Shown piece after piece: positions 1 to 11,529 of a stretch of 64,000 nt of DNA. Every line of letters starts with the position of its first letter. Position 1 is the first letter of the stretch. A model generated the notes under the pieces. The model had not been told where the DNA came from and ran no database searches. It saw nothing but the letters and a program-made list of their open reading frames with translations. The stretch is taken from assembly GCA_036346225.1 (NCBI GenBank), contig JARFIW010000139.1:1302001-1366000 (forward strand). Direction: 5' to 3'. A program made the position numbers and the translations under genes. This DNA is from Platerodrilus igneus. Taxonomy: Eukaryota > Arthropoda > Insecta > Coleoptera > Lycidae.

Positions 1-2250
1 CCATGCACTTTACTGAACGCGGTTGTTAAAGGGCGTTATATGAACGTTTTTTGGAAAGAAATAAGTAATATTTATTTCAGTTTGCGAGATGTTGAAACGT
101 TTAGATCCGTAAGTTATGCATATCTTTTAGAAAACATATTTGCTTTTATGGACAAATTTTTGCTTTACATTCCTTAACTTTAATAATTTCACTAATCATG
201 TTTACAGAGTCTTTTTAAATAATAATATCCTTTGAACATACTATCATCTGGAATACAAATTTTGTTATACCTATATCTAGTACTAATAATAATTAGTGTC
301 TCTAGCACTGTAAAATTTAACTAGAATAAATAATTCACAATCTTTTTATGGTGTTTAATTAAATCTGTCTTTTAACAACAAAAAGAGGTATTTTGCACAT
401 TGCAAATTATTATTACCATGCTTGTAGCAATAAATATTACATAATAAATTGCTGGTTATTCACCTAACAATAAAATTTTACACTAAGAATATATAATTGG
501 TGTATGCTGGGTTGCCTGCCATAGATATGCATATATTTTTTAGAATTCAATTAAATTTAAGTACACGTAGGTAAATGTGTGAAAGTTACTTTACATTTCA
601 GTATTCAGCTGTATTGTAAATAGTTACTGATATTGTATTGAAAAAAACAACACCCAGTATTGTCAGCTGTGTAAAAAATGTTTTGTTTCGGCAGTGAATC
701 AATCAAACTGTATGAAAATATATGAACTCATTAGCATGTAATTAAAATAAGCTGGTAAGTGAAACTAATATAAATAAAACATTCAAATTTTGTGTGTTTC
801 TTTTTAAAATTATATATTTAATACAAAAATATCTTTTTAAAAATCTCGGGGGATTCTTTAGCACGTGCACGTTCTTGCTTAACCTAAAAATCTCCGAAGT
901 ATTCAATCACCTAATGCGTGCAAAACCTCCGTTCAGAACGCCTTATGGAGTACCATTCCGCATTTGAGAATGAATACATCCCCATCCAAATTCTTCACCA
1001 CGTTTTAAATAACGACATTATTTGCATACATTTAAAGGTTATATAGATCCGGGTACGAGTTCAGTGTGGTTGTATAAATTATTTTGGTGGTGCAATCATG
1101 AATAAAATAACGAGTGACCTGTCTTAACATGTTTTTTTTGCACACACACCAATATTTTAAATTAAAACCATTATAAAATACGAATCGAATAATTTCTCCT
1201 ATTCTTTTTGATATTTAATACAAAAATTATGGGGCAGAGCCCCGTTTAGGACACGTTTAGAAGCTCCCTTCCCCCACCATTCATCATTTTGAAAGTGATT
1301 ATGTCATCCACCACATTTCCTATTTTTGCTTAACCTAAAAATCTCTCTTTAATTAACTAAAGCAACGAGAATAAAAACAATGACGAAGCTCTAAAATCAC
1401 CGCTAAATTCTTCACTACATGCACGTTTTTGCATAACCTATAAATTTTTTATCACGTTTGTGCAATTAAACGAGTTATATATACAATGTCTAATACGTCA
1501 TCTACATACAATCACCAAACCGCTAAAAGTAAAAGAATTTTTATTGCCACATAAATTAAATGTATAATTACATTTAAATATTTAAATATATTCAAATTGC
1601 TAAAATGTAAACAAGAGATCCTTGATATAAGATTAAATTAATTTTTTATTTGAGAGTCAAATAAATCGTGATGAAAGGTGGTATAATTTGCATATATTTT
1701 AAATTCATACGGGTATAATTAAAAGATTATATGTTAGATCCGACTGCAAGTTCAGTGTACTTGTATAAATTATTTTGGGATGATGTAACCAAAAGGAAAA
1801 TATACGACATACCTGTCTTGAAATGTTTTTGCAACACACCTTATGTTAATTAAATACATTATATTAAAAGTCGAATGTCGACGTGATTTACATATATATT
1901 ACCAAATAAAAAACACGAGGTTATATTCGACTGCATGCAAATTCTTAGTATTTTATCGTGACATTGAAATTGCGAGAAGTGAACGACTTCTTTTTTACAA
2001 GATTTTACCTGCAAACGTTTAAAAATTTGACCTCCATCATATAACATTTCGTATATTTTCTTAATTTTATTTTCTACTTCGTACAAAACGCAGCTTATGA
2101 GGAGAGCTAAAACACTCTTTACCACTTGCACGCGTTTGCCTAATATTAAAAAAATTCTTCACCGCGGCGTTTTAATTTTTAGCTTAACCTACCCAGAAAA
2201 ATACGAACCAACACGTGAACTCCATTTTCTACACACACAACATTTTTTTA
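1..2250. other. AT-rich intergenic DNA with degenerate direct repeats
   Basis: No convincing gene is visible. A segment at about 1006-1190 recurs in diverged form at about 1679-1880; shared landmarks are a 'ttcagtgt.. ttgtataaattattttgg' stretch and a 'cctgtctt.aa.atgttttt.gca' stretch. A second motif, roughly 'tgcacgtt.ttgctTAACCTA', recurs near 857-895, 1310-1345, 1410-1450 and 2115-2195. This suggests an old local duplication or a decayed repeat. Function is unknown. Confidence 0.4.
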
Positions 2251-2426
2251 AAATTTAATATTTAATATTTAATGTCGGGAACGCTGCTAAAAAAATTTCT
2301 TAAGAAAATATCTCCACCCCAGCGCACGCGCACCACCCCACGACAAAAATCTAACGACCCCGCCGAACGCACACCCCAAAGACCTAACGACCCCCCGACG
2401 CAACAAATTTACACACAAAGACAATT

Positions 2427-2564
2427 TTGTTCTCAAAGCGGCGTATACATATCTTGCTGCACGTTTTGTTTCCCAAAGCGGCTTAGCTGTTCATATTGTT
2501 CTCGAATCGGCGTATACATATCTTGCTGTGGATCTCTGTTGCCAAAGCGGCTTAGCTACCCTAC
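2427..2564. repeat. Short tandem repeat, 69-bp period, two copies
   Basis: Two adjacent 69-bp units each contain 'cggcgtatacatatcttgct' followed by 'ccaaagcggcttagct'. Each unit itself looks like two related half-units (aagcggcgta / aagcggctta). The repeat lies inside an open frame at 2272-2586. The repetitive residues of that frame (GVYISCC twice, PKRLS twice) follow from the DNA repeat and are not evidence of a real protein. Confidence 0.6.
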
Positions 2565-2837
2565 TAACAAGGAGGAATGTAAATAGTATTATTAGCATAA
2601 CAGAAGAAAAAAAAATAAGAAAACAGTAGAGAGCATCAAAGATGGCTTGACGGAAATGTGAGAGAGGAAGTGAGAAATCTAAATCGGCAGTATACTTATT
2701 GAAGGAGTTGGACATTCTACCGATAGGAAAGTTTTTGTAAGAGTTAATGCCTGCAAAATTGGGGGGGAAAATGGAGCAGTTTCTACTGGGCCTTGATGGT
2801 ACGTGTAGGTTAATAAAAGATAGGCTAAAAAAAAAAA

Positions 2838-3475
2838 AAAACACCGTGATAAATTTATCAAACAGAACTATTAACGACACAGAAAAATCAATTCTTTCAA
2901 AAGGCCTTAATTTTGCAGTAACACCAAAATCAATACCAACCTTTGAAATAATTAGCTGTATTGAGAAAACAGCAAACCAACTCGAAGAAGATCAAGCAAA
3001 CGAATTTAGAATACGATGTAAAATCGAAATAGAAAAGAATCACAAAATAAAGCCAAATGTAAGTAATAACGAAATAAAAGCAATTCGCAATCTAAAAAAC
3101 GATAACTCAATTATAATTCTACCTGCTGACAAAGGCAATGCAACAGTAATAATGAATAAAAACGATTACAACACAAAAGTCAACGAACTATTGAACACTG
3201 AGAATTACACCAGTTTAGAAACGGACCCAACAAAATCAATTGAAAATAAAATATACAAAACTCTATTTAAATTTAAAAATGAATTCGAAGACAAAGAAAG
3301 AAGTAAATTAGTCCCACATTACAGTAAACCACCCCACTTTTACGGTCTACCAAAAATTCATAAAAAAGACATTCCTCTAAAACCTATCGTAAGCTCAATA
3401 GATTCACCATGCCATAATTTAGCTAAATTTCTACTAAAAATTATAAATCCATTAGCAGGAAAAAGCGTGGTTTAT
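2838..3475 (+). pseudogene. Penelope-like element reverse transcriptase, N-terminal fragment
   Basis: This is a fragment of the ORF of a Penelope-like retroelement, a class that normally carries a reverse transcriptase and a GIY-YIG endonuclease. Visible family motifs are VINLSN near the start, ILSKGLNFAVTP, then ILPADKGNATVIMNKNDY, and FYGLPKIHK with PLKPIVSSIDSPCHNLAKFL. These correspond to the N-terminal extension and the first RT motifs. The frame stops at 3476, before the catalytic aspartate pair, and no endonuclease domain follows. The reading frame is open further upstream (ATG at 2747), but the part before about 2838 runs through a poly-A tract and does not look like the family. At about 3480 it abuts an unrelated LINE in the opposite orientation, so this is a truncated, inactive fragment. 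Confidence 0.8.
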
Positions 3476-4185
3476 TGAGTATATGACAAGGAATAAGGTG
3501 ACTGGTACATAAAGATAAAGATAAGATCAACGCTGGATGGAGAGGGTCTTCAGGGACTAAGGGCGAATTAGACCTGACAGTGTTGGCAGATAGGTTTTTT
3601 GAGAGAAGGCGCACGAATAAAAGATCAAGCAAGACGCCTCTATGGTTAGAAATAGAATTCGTTTGAGGAAAGTTATGAAATGATTGAAGGTCGTGCAATA
3701 GTTTTGCATTTTTTGATTCAATCGAATTACCAATATTGACATAATCGGGCATGTTAAAATCACTTATAAGAATAATATTGTATGGTATTTTACTAATAAG
3801 GGCATCGAGGCATTCAAGCACAATACTAAGAAAGGAAGAAATAAATGGTGGTAGGTAAAGACAAATAATTACATAGCGATTAAATAGGGTGATTTTAACA
3901 GCTACGGATATCTACAGCCGGATGTCCAACAAAAGCAGTTCAAAGGTCAAAGGCCGCGGATGTAAGTTTACTATTAAAGGAGATTAGTACACCACCACCT
4001 CTGGAGCGGTTACAATTATGAAAATCACGGTCTTTTCTATAGGAATTGAAGCATTCATTGAAAATCTCAGCAGAGCATATATTATGGTTGAGCCACGTTT
4101 CAGTTAGAATTAAAATATCAGTATCGAGTAGATTAGCAGTAAGATAAAGAGTATCCAACTTGGTACTAAAACCACGAACATTTGA
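3441..4185 (-). pseudogene. LINE ORF2 remnant: APE-type endonuclease (CR1/Jockey-like group)
   Basis: On the minus strand, the endonuclease-exonuclease-phosphatase domain of a non-LTR retrotransposon can be followed in pieces. It begins with VRGFSTKLDTLYLT near 4175, then DILILTETWL (the conserved metal-binding glutamate region), SYRKDRDFHN, and RGGGVLISFN around 3990. A second block at 3821-3560 has ILISDFNMPD (the GDFN-type motif with D and N) and DLLFVR. Frameshifts and small losses separate the blocks, and reverse transcriptase is absent. It follows an esterase-type ORF1 (4186-4800) in the same orientation, as in CR1/L2-like insect LINEs. It is truncated against the Penelope fragment near 3480. 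Confidence 0.75.
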
Positions 4186-4980
4186 TAGTATATGTTACAA
4201 AGGTGTTTGCTATTTATTTTACTGGAAACGAAAGGAACGTGGGTCATGAATGTCACCTGTCGAAGTATTTTGTGAACCAACTTAAAATTTTTTGTTGGTG
4301 CGGACATAATAGGCGATGTCTTGGTCATCGTAGAGGTTAATAGTGGAAGTATCGGTTTAGTTTGATTACTGTATTTGTTCTTAGCAAAAAGAATTGAGCA
4401 GACCAGAGAACAAACCTTTTGGAGAAGTAGTGATTTACTAGAATTACTAATGTGGAAACTATGTTTGGAATAGTTAAGGTCGGTCAAGATATCCAAGGAA
4501 TCAATAAAAAATGCACGAGATTTGAAGATGGAGTATAACGATAGATTATTTTGGAAGATAGTGTTATTGAAATGAAAGGAATTATGCCAATAAGGAGGAA
4601 AAATAAATATAATAGTTGTGTGGGCCAATCGGTTGCATATGGTACTAAGAAATTTCCTGTTTAAGATGTTACCTCTTAGGGCATCATTAGAGCCAGCAAA
4701 AATAACAATGGAGTCTTTAACTGAGAAACTTTTAAATAATTGGTCAATATCACCCGAAACATCAATTTTCGGTAGACTGGTTAATTTTTGTACATATGTA
4801 GAGTGTTTTGTGCGGCTAGTTTAAATTTTTTATTTTACATCTTCCTTATTGCAGCTATTATATTAAAATTTCTTCCCGGCGACGTTATTGTATTTGTACG
4901 CTTATTTAGATCTTTAGAAGTTACTAATCAGTACTTAAAGTGTTATAAAACCATCAAAAATTATCCAGTTATTTAAATAC
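4186..4980 (-). pseudogene. LINE ORF1 remnant with SGNH-hydrolase (esterase-like) domain
   Basis: Minus-strand translation from about 4800 downwards reads LTSLPKIDVSGDIDQLF, then DSIVIFAGSNDALRG, then NRLAHTTIIFIFPPY. The 'AGSND' block matches the G-x-N-D motif of SGNH/GDSL hydrolases, and the 'NRL...IFPPY' block is what follows it in the ORF1 esterase domains of CR1-like LINEs. The family role is thought to be as a structural or esterase part of the ORF1 protein. Stops near 4830 and a frame change near 4628 break it. The GDS block I motif is not seen. ORF2 endonuclease follows directly, so this is the same element. Confidence 0.65.
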
Positions 4981-5199
4981 CACATAGATTGACGAAAAAT
5001 CCGAACAAATACGTAGAAACACGGACTGACATCCGTCTATTAAGCTACTACGAACAAAGCTATCTACAGGTTTCACTTATTCATTCCCGATGAGCGATGA
5101 CCGATGCAAAATCAAAGAAGGTAAAAAACAATCAGTGATTAGATGTTTTCATCACGAAAGCACATTACGGTTGAATGATAAAATGTACTTAAACATTAG

Positions 5200-5960
5200 T
5201 TTCGATGCTTCACCAATAGACCAGGGCTGAAGCCTTTGAAAATGGTAAAAAGTGGAAAAAATAATAGTAGAATGAAACCTATTTGAAAAGGAAAAAAATA
5301 TAACAAAAATGAAAAGAAAAATAATTTACGGGCGATCTGTGGTCGGGAAGTAGAAGGGAGTGAGTTTTTAAGGGTAGAAAACATTTTATCTCGATTTCCA
5401 GCAAAACTACAAGTCCTATGGAAAAAAGTTAAATAGCAAAGTTGTAAGTAATAAAAAAATCTACAACTTTTATATTTAGACTTTTTCATATAATCTCAAA
5501 ATTTATGTGAAAAATTCAAATAACCAAGTTTTTGGTTTTTTATTTTTATCTTTTACAAAAAAAATTCTTTTTTCACGAAATTTGGCAAAAACGTACTTTT
5601 TTATATCCCAAACATACTGTAACTTTTTGATTTAAAATATTTATTTTTTTACCTTATTTTGACTTAATATCGAAAAACCACCCTAATTTTCAATCAAAAA
5701 TTCTCACTTCAAAATATCTGCTTTTTTAAAAAAGTCGGTGGGCTATTTGTTTGTTGAAATCTCTACTTTGTGATGGTGTTAAAAACAATACATTACTATG
5801 GTAAATGTTCGCAAAAACTTCAAAGAAATGAAAAAAACTCGAATCCAAAATTTTTTTTTATCGTTATGTACAATTTGAGCTATTTATTAAAATTTATACT
5901 TTAATTACTCGAAAAACGTAAGATTCAATGTTACATTGATAAACAAAAAATTACAAGTCG
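5200..5960. repeat. Left long TIR of the 5.2-9.3 kb transposon
   Basis: It is the reverse complement, with divergence, of 8565-9330. Homology runs from the 'gatgcttca' end to the 'attcaatgttacattgataaac' block. Open frames in it (for example 5196-5489 minus) are low-complexity shadows. Confidence 0.8.
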
Positions 5961-6148
5961 AAATACACTACTATAATTAACAACCAAATAAGTTAAGAAA
6001 GTTATTATTTAATAAGACATCTACAATATTTTGATAAAGTTGTAGAATCTTCTTTAAATTATTTGCGTAGATACCTATTTATTGCTATTTTAAGATAACT
6101 TATATATCTGTGAACAACGGAAAATTTTAGGCCATTAAAACGTATTTC

Positions 6149-8230
6149 ATGGTGTCGTTAGTTAAAGATTTCATACGGGCTGAACGTTTAGGTAATTGGG
6201 AATTACATTTAAAATGCATGGTGAAAATGCTTCCCTATTTTCGTGCAAGTGGGCACTTTTTATACGCAAAATATGCTCGTTTTTATCTCCAAGATATGCG
6301 TAAGCTTAAAGACACAATAAATGATGATTATAAATTTACGCGATTCGCCGAAGGATTATTTACGATTAGACGTACTCATAAGTTTTGGTCGGGAGTTTGG
6401 ACGGATATGACGATCGAGCAAGTTTTGATGAGATCTATGAAAACTCAGGGTGGACTTACACATGGTCGTGATTTATCTGAAAGTGTTTTAACAAAATTCG
6501 TATTAACAATGATCATACTTGTCGAAGTTTGCAATGAATTGGAAGATTTTTGTAATGTTTCCTTTACAATTTCAGAGCAACACATTGATTCCAGGAAACA
6601 TCGAATAAAAAGAGATGTAGTTGATTTACAAATATTACAAAAAATTTTTAACAGGTATGATCCTTTTCCAGAGACTGATAACATGATGTCAATATTTTCT
6701 GAAATTATTGACAGTAATTCTGTAAATTGCTACAAAGGGTATGCAGAAGGAAAGAAATCTTTGCAAGCTATTGTTGAAATAAATTTTGGCAGTGTCAAAT
6801 TTAAAAGAAAAAACAAAGTCTTATCTGTAAAAACGGTTCCATCTTCCATTAAAGTAAACGGAGATGTTATAGCCATTGATCCATTATTGCTATTTCAGAG
6901 AATATCGTTAACGTTCGACAGTAAAAGAAAGATGAAAACTTATTTGCAATACGAGCTTGCACCTTTTCCATTGTCACTTTTTACAGAAAATGGTCTCAGG
7001 AAAAATATTAAATTTGCGCTAGGTAGAAAAACAATACACAGCAAGCAGCTATACCGTTTTCATGGGTACCCCGAAATTAAAAAATCAGTTACTGTGACAA
7101 CAGTACCAGCAGCTAGTTCAACTAAAAGAGGAGAACGTAGTCGTAGAAAAACCTCACAGAATATTTTAGAGTTCAATTATAAAAACCATACAAAAATACC
7201 ATTTGTGCAAGAAACATTTTTATCTAACGAGAAAAACAAGGACAAAATAATAAAAATTATAATGAAAAGATTACAGTCACAAGCAGTTTCTTGTAAACAA
7301 GCAAAAGAAGATGCTGATGCTGACATAATTAAGACCTCGATAGGAATTGAAAGAGATACTACTAAAACTGTCATTGTTGTGGATCAAGATATTGATCCCT
7401 TGGTTCTCTTGAATCAATTAAATTCAAATAATCATGACGTTTATTTTCTGAAGCCTGGTTCTGGAAATATAAAAGATCTATTTTTCACGTCTAATAGTTT
7501 CAAATATAAATCCTTCAAAAACATCGTTGCATTCCTGCATTGTTTTTCTGGCTGCGATACAACATCTGGATTTGCCAGAAAAGGAAAGAAAAGTATCGAA
7601 AATTCATTATTAGATGATAAAAATTTATCAAACTTGGCCAATTTTTTTTTTTTTAAAATGCAAACAAAGAAGATATCGAAAAAAATGAATTACAATTAAT
7701 CAAATCTGTTTATAAATGTCAAAATGGTAATGTAACACTGAATCAATTAAGATTTCAAAAATATCAATTGGCAAAAATTCAATCATTTTTCAAATTGGCA
7801 AATCCCCCACCCACAAAAGGTGCAGCAGAACAACATTGTTACAGGGCATATTATCAGCTTTAAATTTGGCTGGGTAACAAACTGACAGCAACAGATCGGG
7901 GCTGGAAGCAACATCAACGGGGAGGGGGGGCATTATGTCCAAATTTACAAAAAAGAAATTAATTCCGCAAATATTGCTTAAAACTATTTGCTGCAGCTGT
8001 GAAACTGGATGTAGTAGTTTAAAATGTGGCTCCCGAAAGCATGGTTGAACTTCATTAATTTATGCTCAAATTGTCATGATTCTGAAATATGCTACAATGT
8101 GGAAGAAAAAAGCTACGAGAAAGTTAATGATTCAGAGAAATTGTGGATGAAAAACCAATGCAGATTGGAAATAATATTGAAGACGAAGACGGTGATGGTC
8201 TTGAAGAATTCGAAGACCTAATAGAATCGT
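6149..8230 (+). pseudogene. Long-TIR transposon protein: PIN/XPG-like nuclease region and C-terminal CXC-type cysteine motif, decayed
   Basis: A 516-residue frame (6149-7699) has landmarks I recognise from a widespread metazoan transposon-derived protein family: LPYFRASGHFLYAKYARFYL near residue 30, FTIRRTHKFWSGVWTDMTIE near 75, and IDPLLLFQRI near 245. It also has VDQDIDPLVLL near 411 and FLHCFSGCDTTSGF near 462. The last two resemble the acidic strand and the GCD(Y/T) helix-turn segment of FEN1/XPG PIN nucleases. After a run of T at 7646 the frame shifts. It continues as NGNVTLNQLRFQKYQ, PPPTKGAAEQHC.RAYYQ, then a broken Cys-rich tail CCSCETGCSSLKCGSRKHG and LCSNCHDSEICYN, resembling a tesmin/CXC motif. 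The N-terminal half of the family is missing. At least three frame breaks make it inactive. Assignment to the Academ group is my inference from the XPG-like signature. Confidence 0.6.
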
Positions 8231-8564
8231 GAAGGTTTGTCGAATCTAACGATCAAGAAATGCCATCAACGAGACAAAAACTAATGAGACTAGAATTCAA
8301 GATAAGGTATTTATAAGTAACAAGATTAATGTATTCAAAAATATTATAATGAATAACGTAATCGGTATCAAGTATCAATATTCAGGAGTGCATTTTACAT
8401 GTATATTTATATATGATGAGATTTTGTATGACATAAATGTGATTAGCATTTAATAAATCAACTTTTTTACTGGAAAAATATATGCACATTTTTTAGATGA
8501 AATCCCCCTTAAATCCTATCTTTAATTATATTTAGAACAACTATTTTCTCAGGTTTTTTGCAAT

Positions 8565-9330
8565 CTTATGTTTTATGGATTTATATTTTTTTGTTTATCA
8601 ATGTAACTTGGAATCTTACATTTTTCGAGTAATAAAAGTATAAATTTTAATAAATAGCTCAAAATTGTACAATGATAAAAAAAATTTTCGGATTCAAGTT
8701 TTTTCTTTTCTTTGCATTTTTTGCGAGCATTTACCATAGTAAATATATTTTTTTACACCATCAGAAAGTAGAGATTTTAACGAACAAAAACTCACCGAAC
8801 TTTTTATAAAAGCAGATATTTTGACGTGAGAATTTTCGATTGAAAATTAGGATGGTTTTTCGATAATAAGTCAAAATAACGTAAAAAAATAAATATTTTA
8901 AATCAAAAAAGTTACAGTGCGTTTGGAATATAAAAAGGTACGTTTTCACCAAATTTCGTAAAAAAAGAAATTTTTTGTAAAAGATAAAAATTTAAACCAA
9001 AAACTTGGTTATTTGAATTTTTCACATAAATTTTGAGGTTATGTGAAAAAAGTGTTAATACAAAAGTAGTAGATATTTTTATTACCTACAACTTTACTAT
9101 TTAACCTTTTTCGATAAGACTAGTAGTTTTGTCGGAAATCGAGATAAACCGTTTTCTACCTTTAAAAAGTCACCCCTTTCTACTTCCCGACCTCAGATTG
9201 CCCGTAAATTATTTTTCCTTCCATTTTTGTTATATTCTTTTCCTTTTCCAATGAGTTTCATCCTACTATTTTTTTTTCCGTTTCATAAATTTTCGACCGT
9301 GGTCTACAATGAAGCGTCGAAGATGAAAAC
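8565..9330. repeat. Right long TIR of the 5.2-9.3 kb transposon
   Basis: It mirrors 5200-5960, including the 'cttcccgacctcagattgcc' region opposite 'gatctgtggtcgggaag' on the left. The outer end is near 'gaagcgtcgaag' (9311-9322). Confidence 0.8.
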
Positions 9331-9524
9331 CAGAATGAACCGTTCATCATCTTTACATTGCAAATGTGAACTTAAGTGTGTATGGAAAGTGAATAATATA
9401 AACTTGCATTTAGCGACTTACGAAGAGCCTGCGTGTTTTTTCTTCTTGAGTCGTTTCCTCAAACACACCCATATCTAATAAATTTTACACAAGCTTCAAC
9501 AGTCTGTTAAATTTAATTTAATAA

Positions 9525-10440
9525 AAAAAGACGCGCTTTGTTGCGACTAAAATGAGCAAGCTTAATGCGTCATTTAAACTTTCCAACAGCTACCAAAACA
9601 ACCCAAGTCAAATGTTCAACCATTCAATTAAATTAGAGAAATGTTTACGGATATGCAACCATAGAACCAGAACAGAACGATAATTAACTTTACAATAATG
9701 ATTTGAATTGCTGCCTTCCGTCTAATCGCCTGTTCATAAATACCAAGTATAATTTACCCACTCGTTAGCCGGTAAAACGCGGTTAGTTTACTAGCGAGAC
9801 AGTCGCAGCTGTATAGCACATTTGTAGCACATGCTTTGCATATTTACAAACATTTTAGTCTCCTTAGACAGATAAGATGCTGCTAATCGCAAGAAAACCG
9901 AAGGAATGAGTTGTAGGTGATATTGTGATATACCAAACAATTCATCAGCATATGGGACTATCGAATTCTTGTCGGAAGTACGCTCAACGTTTGATCAAAC
10001 TTTCTTTAGAGAGACATATAATTTTCGAGTATATCCAAGGGTTTCACATTTTGTATGTAGAAGAACATAAATCAAAAACAAATAGGGAACAGTGAGTTAA
10101 GTTCCACCCTCATATTATATTCGACAGTTATCATTTTCCCAACGATTGGGTTTGCGTGGATACAAAATACAGAAAACTGGCAGGTCGGCAATAATTTATA
10201 GTTATTTCTCGAAACTTTCGCTTCCTAACTTGTACAGAAGTTTTGAAAAGAGAGACGCTTTAATGTTTAGTTTTGCCACAGTTGTTGAAGAAGGAATATT
10301 TAGGTAACAATTCTTTACGGACGGTATAATCTGGAACGGTTTATCTTTATCATATGCCATGGTAGCAAATTGCGGAGCAAGAAAGTTTAAAGCTTTCTGG
10401 CTTATGTTTGTAATATGAATAGGAAGGGCAACCACGAAAT
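9525..10440 (+). repeat. Unclassified dispersed repeat, copy 1
   Basis: It aligns by eye with the reverse complement of 37850-38660 and with 48345-48790. Conserved landmarks are ccgtctaatcgcctgttca, cgcggttagtttactagcg, tcgcagctgtatagcacat and ctaatcgcaag. Further in are cataaatcaaaaacaaata and taatttatagttatttct. The copies are diverged. No open frame is shared; the 77-residue minus frame at 10202-10435 is not conserved. It could be an old non-autonomous transposon or a duplicated promoter region. Confidence 0.65.
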
Positions 10441-11170
10441 GCTTTCATAAAAAATATCCACATGCACACATCCCCAACAGAGCTACGTTAATATTTATTA
10501 GTTCATTTTTGTAATTTACGATCAGGCAAGCGGCAAATTAAGTAATAAGGCGCCCCAGATGAGGAACGATTTATTTAGTGTTTTATCAGGTTTCAAATAA
10601 ATTAGAATATCTTATTCGATTAGTAATTTAACACTCCTGTAAAGTTATAATTTTAATTTTGCTGACAAGCAGTTCAAATATTTAGATTGTGTTTATTCTC
10701 TAATTTTGATTATTATTTAAATAGACCACAAATATCTTCTAACTAAAACAAAGATCTATAGCATAGACTGATAAATCGTAATATCAATCAACACTTGTTC
10801 CTAGAATGAGAAATAATAAATAATAAATAAGATTCCATCGTTTGATTAGTTAGAACACCTCAAGATTCAATTCTAAAACACATTTTCCAATAATATTGAA
10901 CAGCATTTAATTTTTTATGATTTATTTTGAATATGCTCCGATTCATGTATCTAATCTTTAAACGCGGATAAGTGTCGGGAAACGCCTGCAATATTTCCAT
11001 CATTTTACACAACAAACTTATAAATTAAAGAGATATATAAATTTATACAAAAAGCAAAACAGAATAAACACTTGTTTATATGTATTGATAATAAAAGAAC
11101 CTTTTGAAAAATGCTCAAAGTAATATTTTTTGCTGTATTCTTGACAATTGCTTAACATGAACCAAACGTA
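10441..11170. other. AT-rich DNA, no recognisable feature
   Basis: No gene, no clear repeat family and no long open frame were seen. Confidence 0.5.
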
Positions 11171-11358
11171 TAAAGCCACATCATCATTAGGTCTACAGTC
11201 CTAGAACTGGTTGGACACGTACCTTCATTATTTTCTATGCTGAGCTAGCCTCCACGTTTCCCTGAAATTCCTACAGCCCACATCTTTCACTATCTGTGTG
11301 CAATAATTTAATCTAGGTCTACATCTACCTCTCATTTTCCTCTGCTCTGCTTATAACA

Positions 11359-11529
11359 TATAGTCAAAATCAAGAAAGAATGAATGCATGTCATAGGTTT
11401 CTGAATTAAAAACCGACATACTTTCAAATCCTATACATTCAGTATATTCCGATAGATCCTTTAAAAGTATGTCGTTTTTTAATTCAGAAACTTATAACGT
11501 GCATTCATTCTTCACTGATTTTGACTATA
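11359..11529. mobile_element. Palindromic MITE, TA target, Tc1/mariner-type
   Basis: The left end reads tatagtcaaaatcaagaaag and the right end is its complement (gattttgactata). The arms are nearly complementary over about 65 bp (…tttctgaattaaaaa.cgacatac…). It sits inside the LINE 3' region, between sequence that is contiguous in the other LINE copies. The 171-bp size and apparent TA duplication fit a Tc1/mariner-derived MITE. A longer relative is at 47556-48022. Confidence 0.8.

Larger units (their letters stand above)
4985..9335 (+). mobile_element. DNA transposon with ~750-bp terminal inverted repeats
   Basis: A left arm at about 5200-5960 is mirrored by a right arm at about 8565-9330. 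The outer ends read ttcgatgcttc on the left and gaagcgtcgaa on the right, then continue through the 'cttcccgac' and 'cgtaaattattttt' blocks. The inner ends share the block 'tttttcgagtaataaaagta' and its complement. The arms are diverged (my estimate is 80-90% identity), with several small indels. The core holds one decayed long gene (6149-8230). The exact termini and target-site duplication could not be fixed; 4985-5200 may be flanking DNA with no recognisable content. Confidence 0.8.

Noticed and set aside
2272..2586. 104-residue frame with repeated GVYISCC and PKRLS
   Set aside because: The repetition is explained by a 69-bp DNA tandem repeat; no family resemblance and no splice context.
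10202..10435. 77-residue minus-strand frame
   Set aside because: Not conserved in the other two copies of the dispersed repeat.
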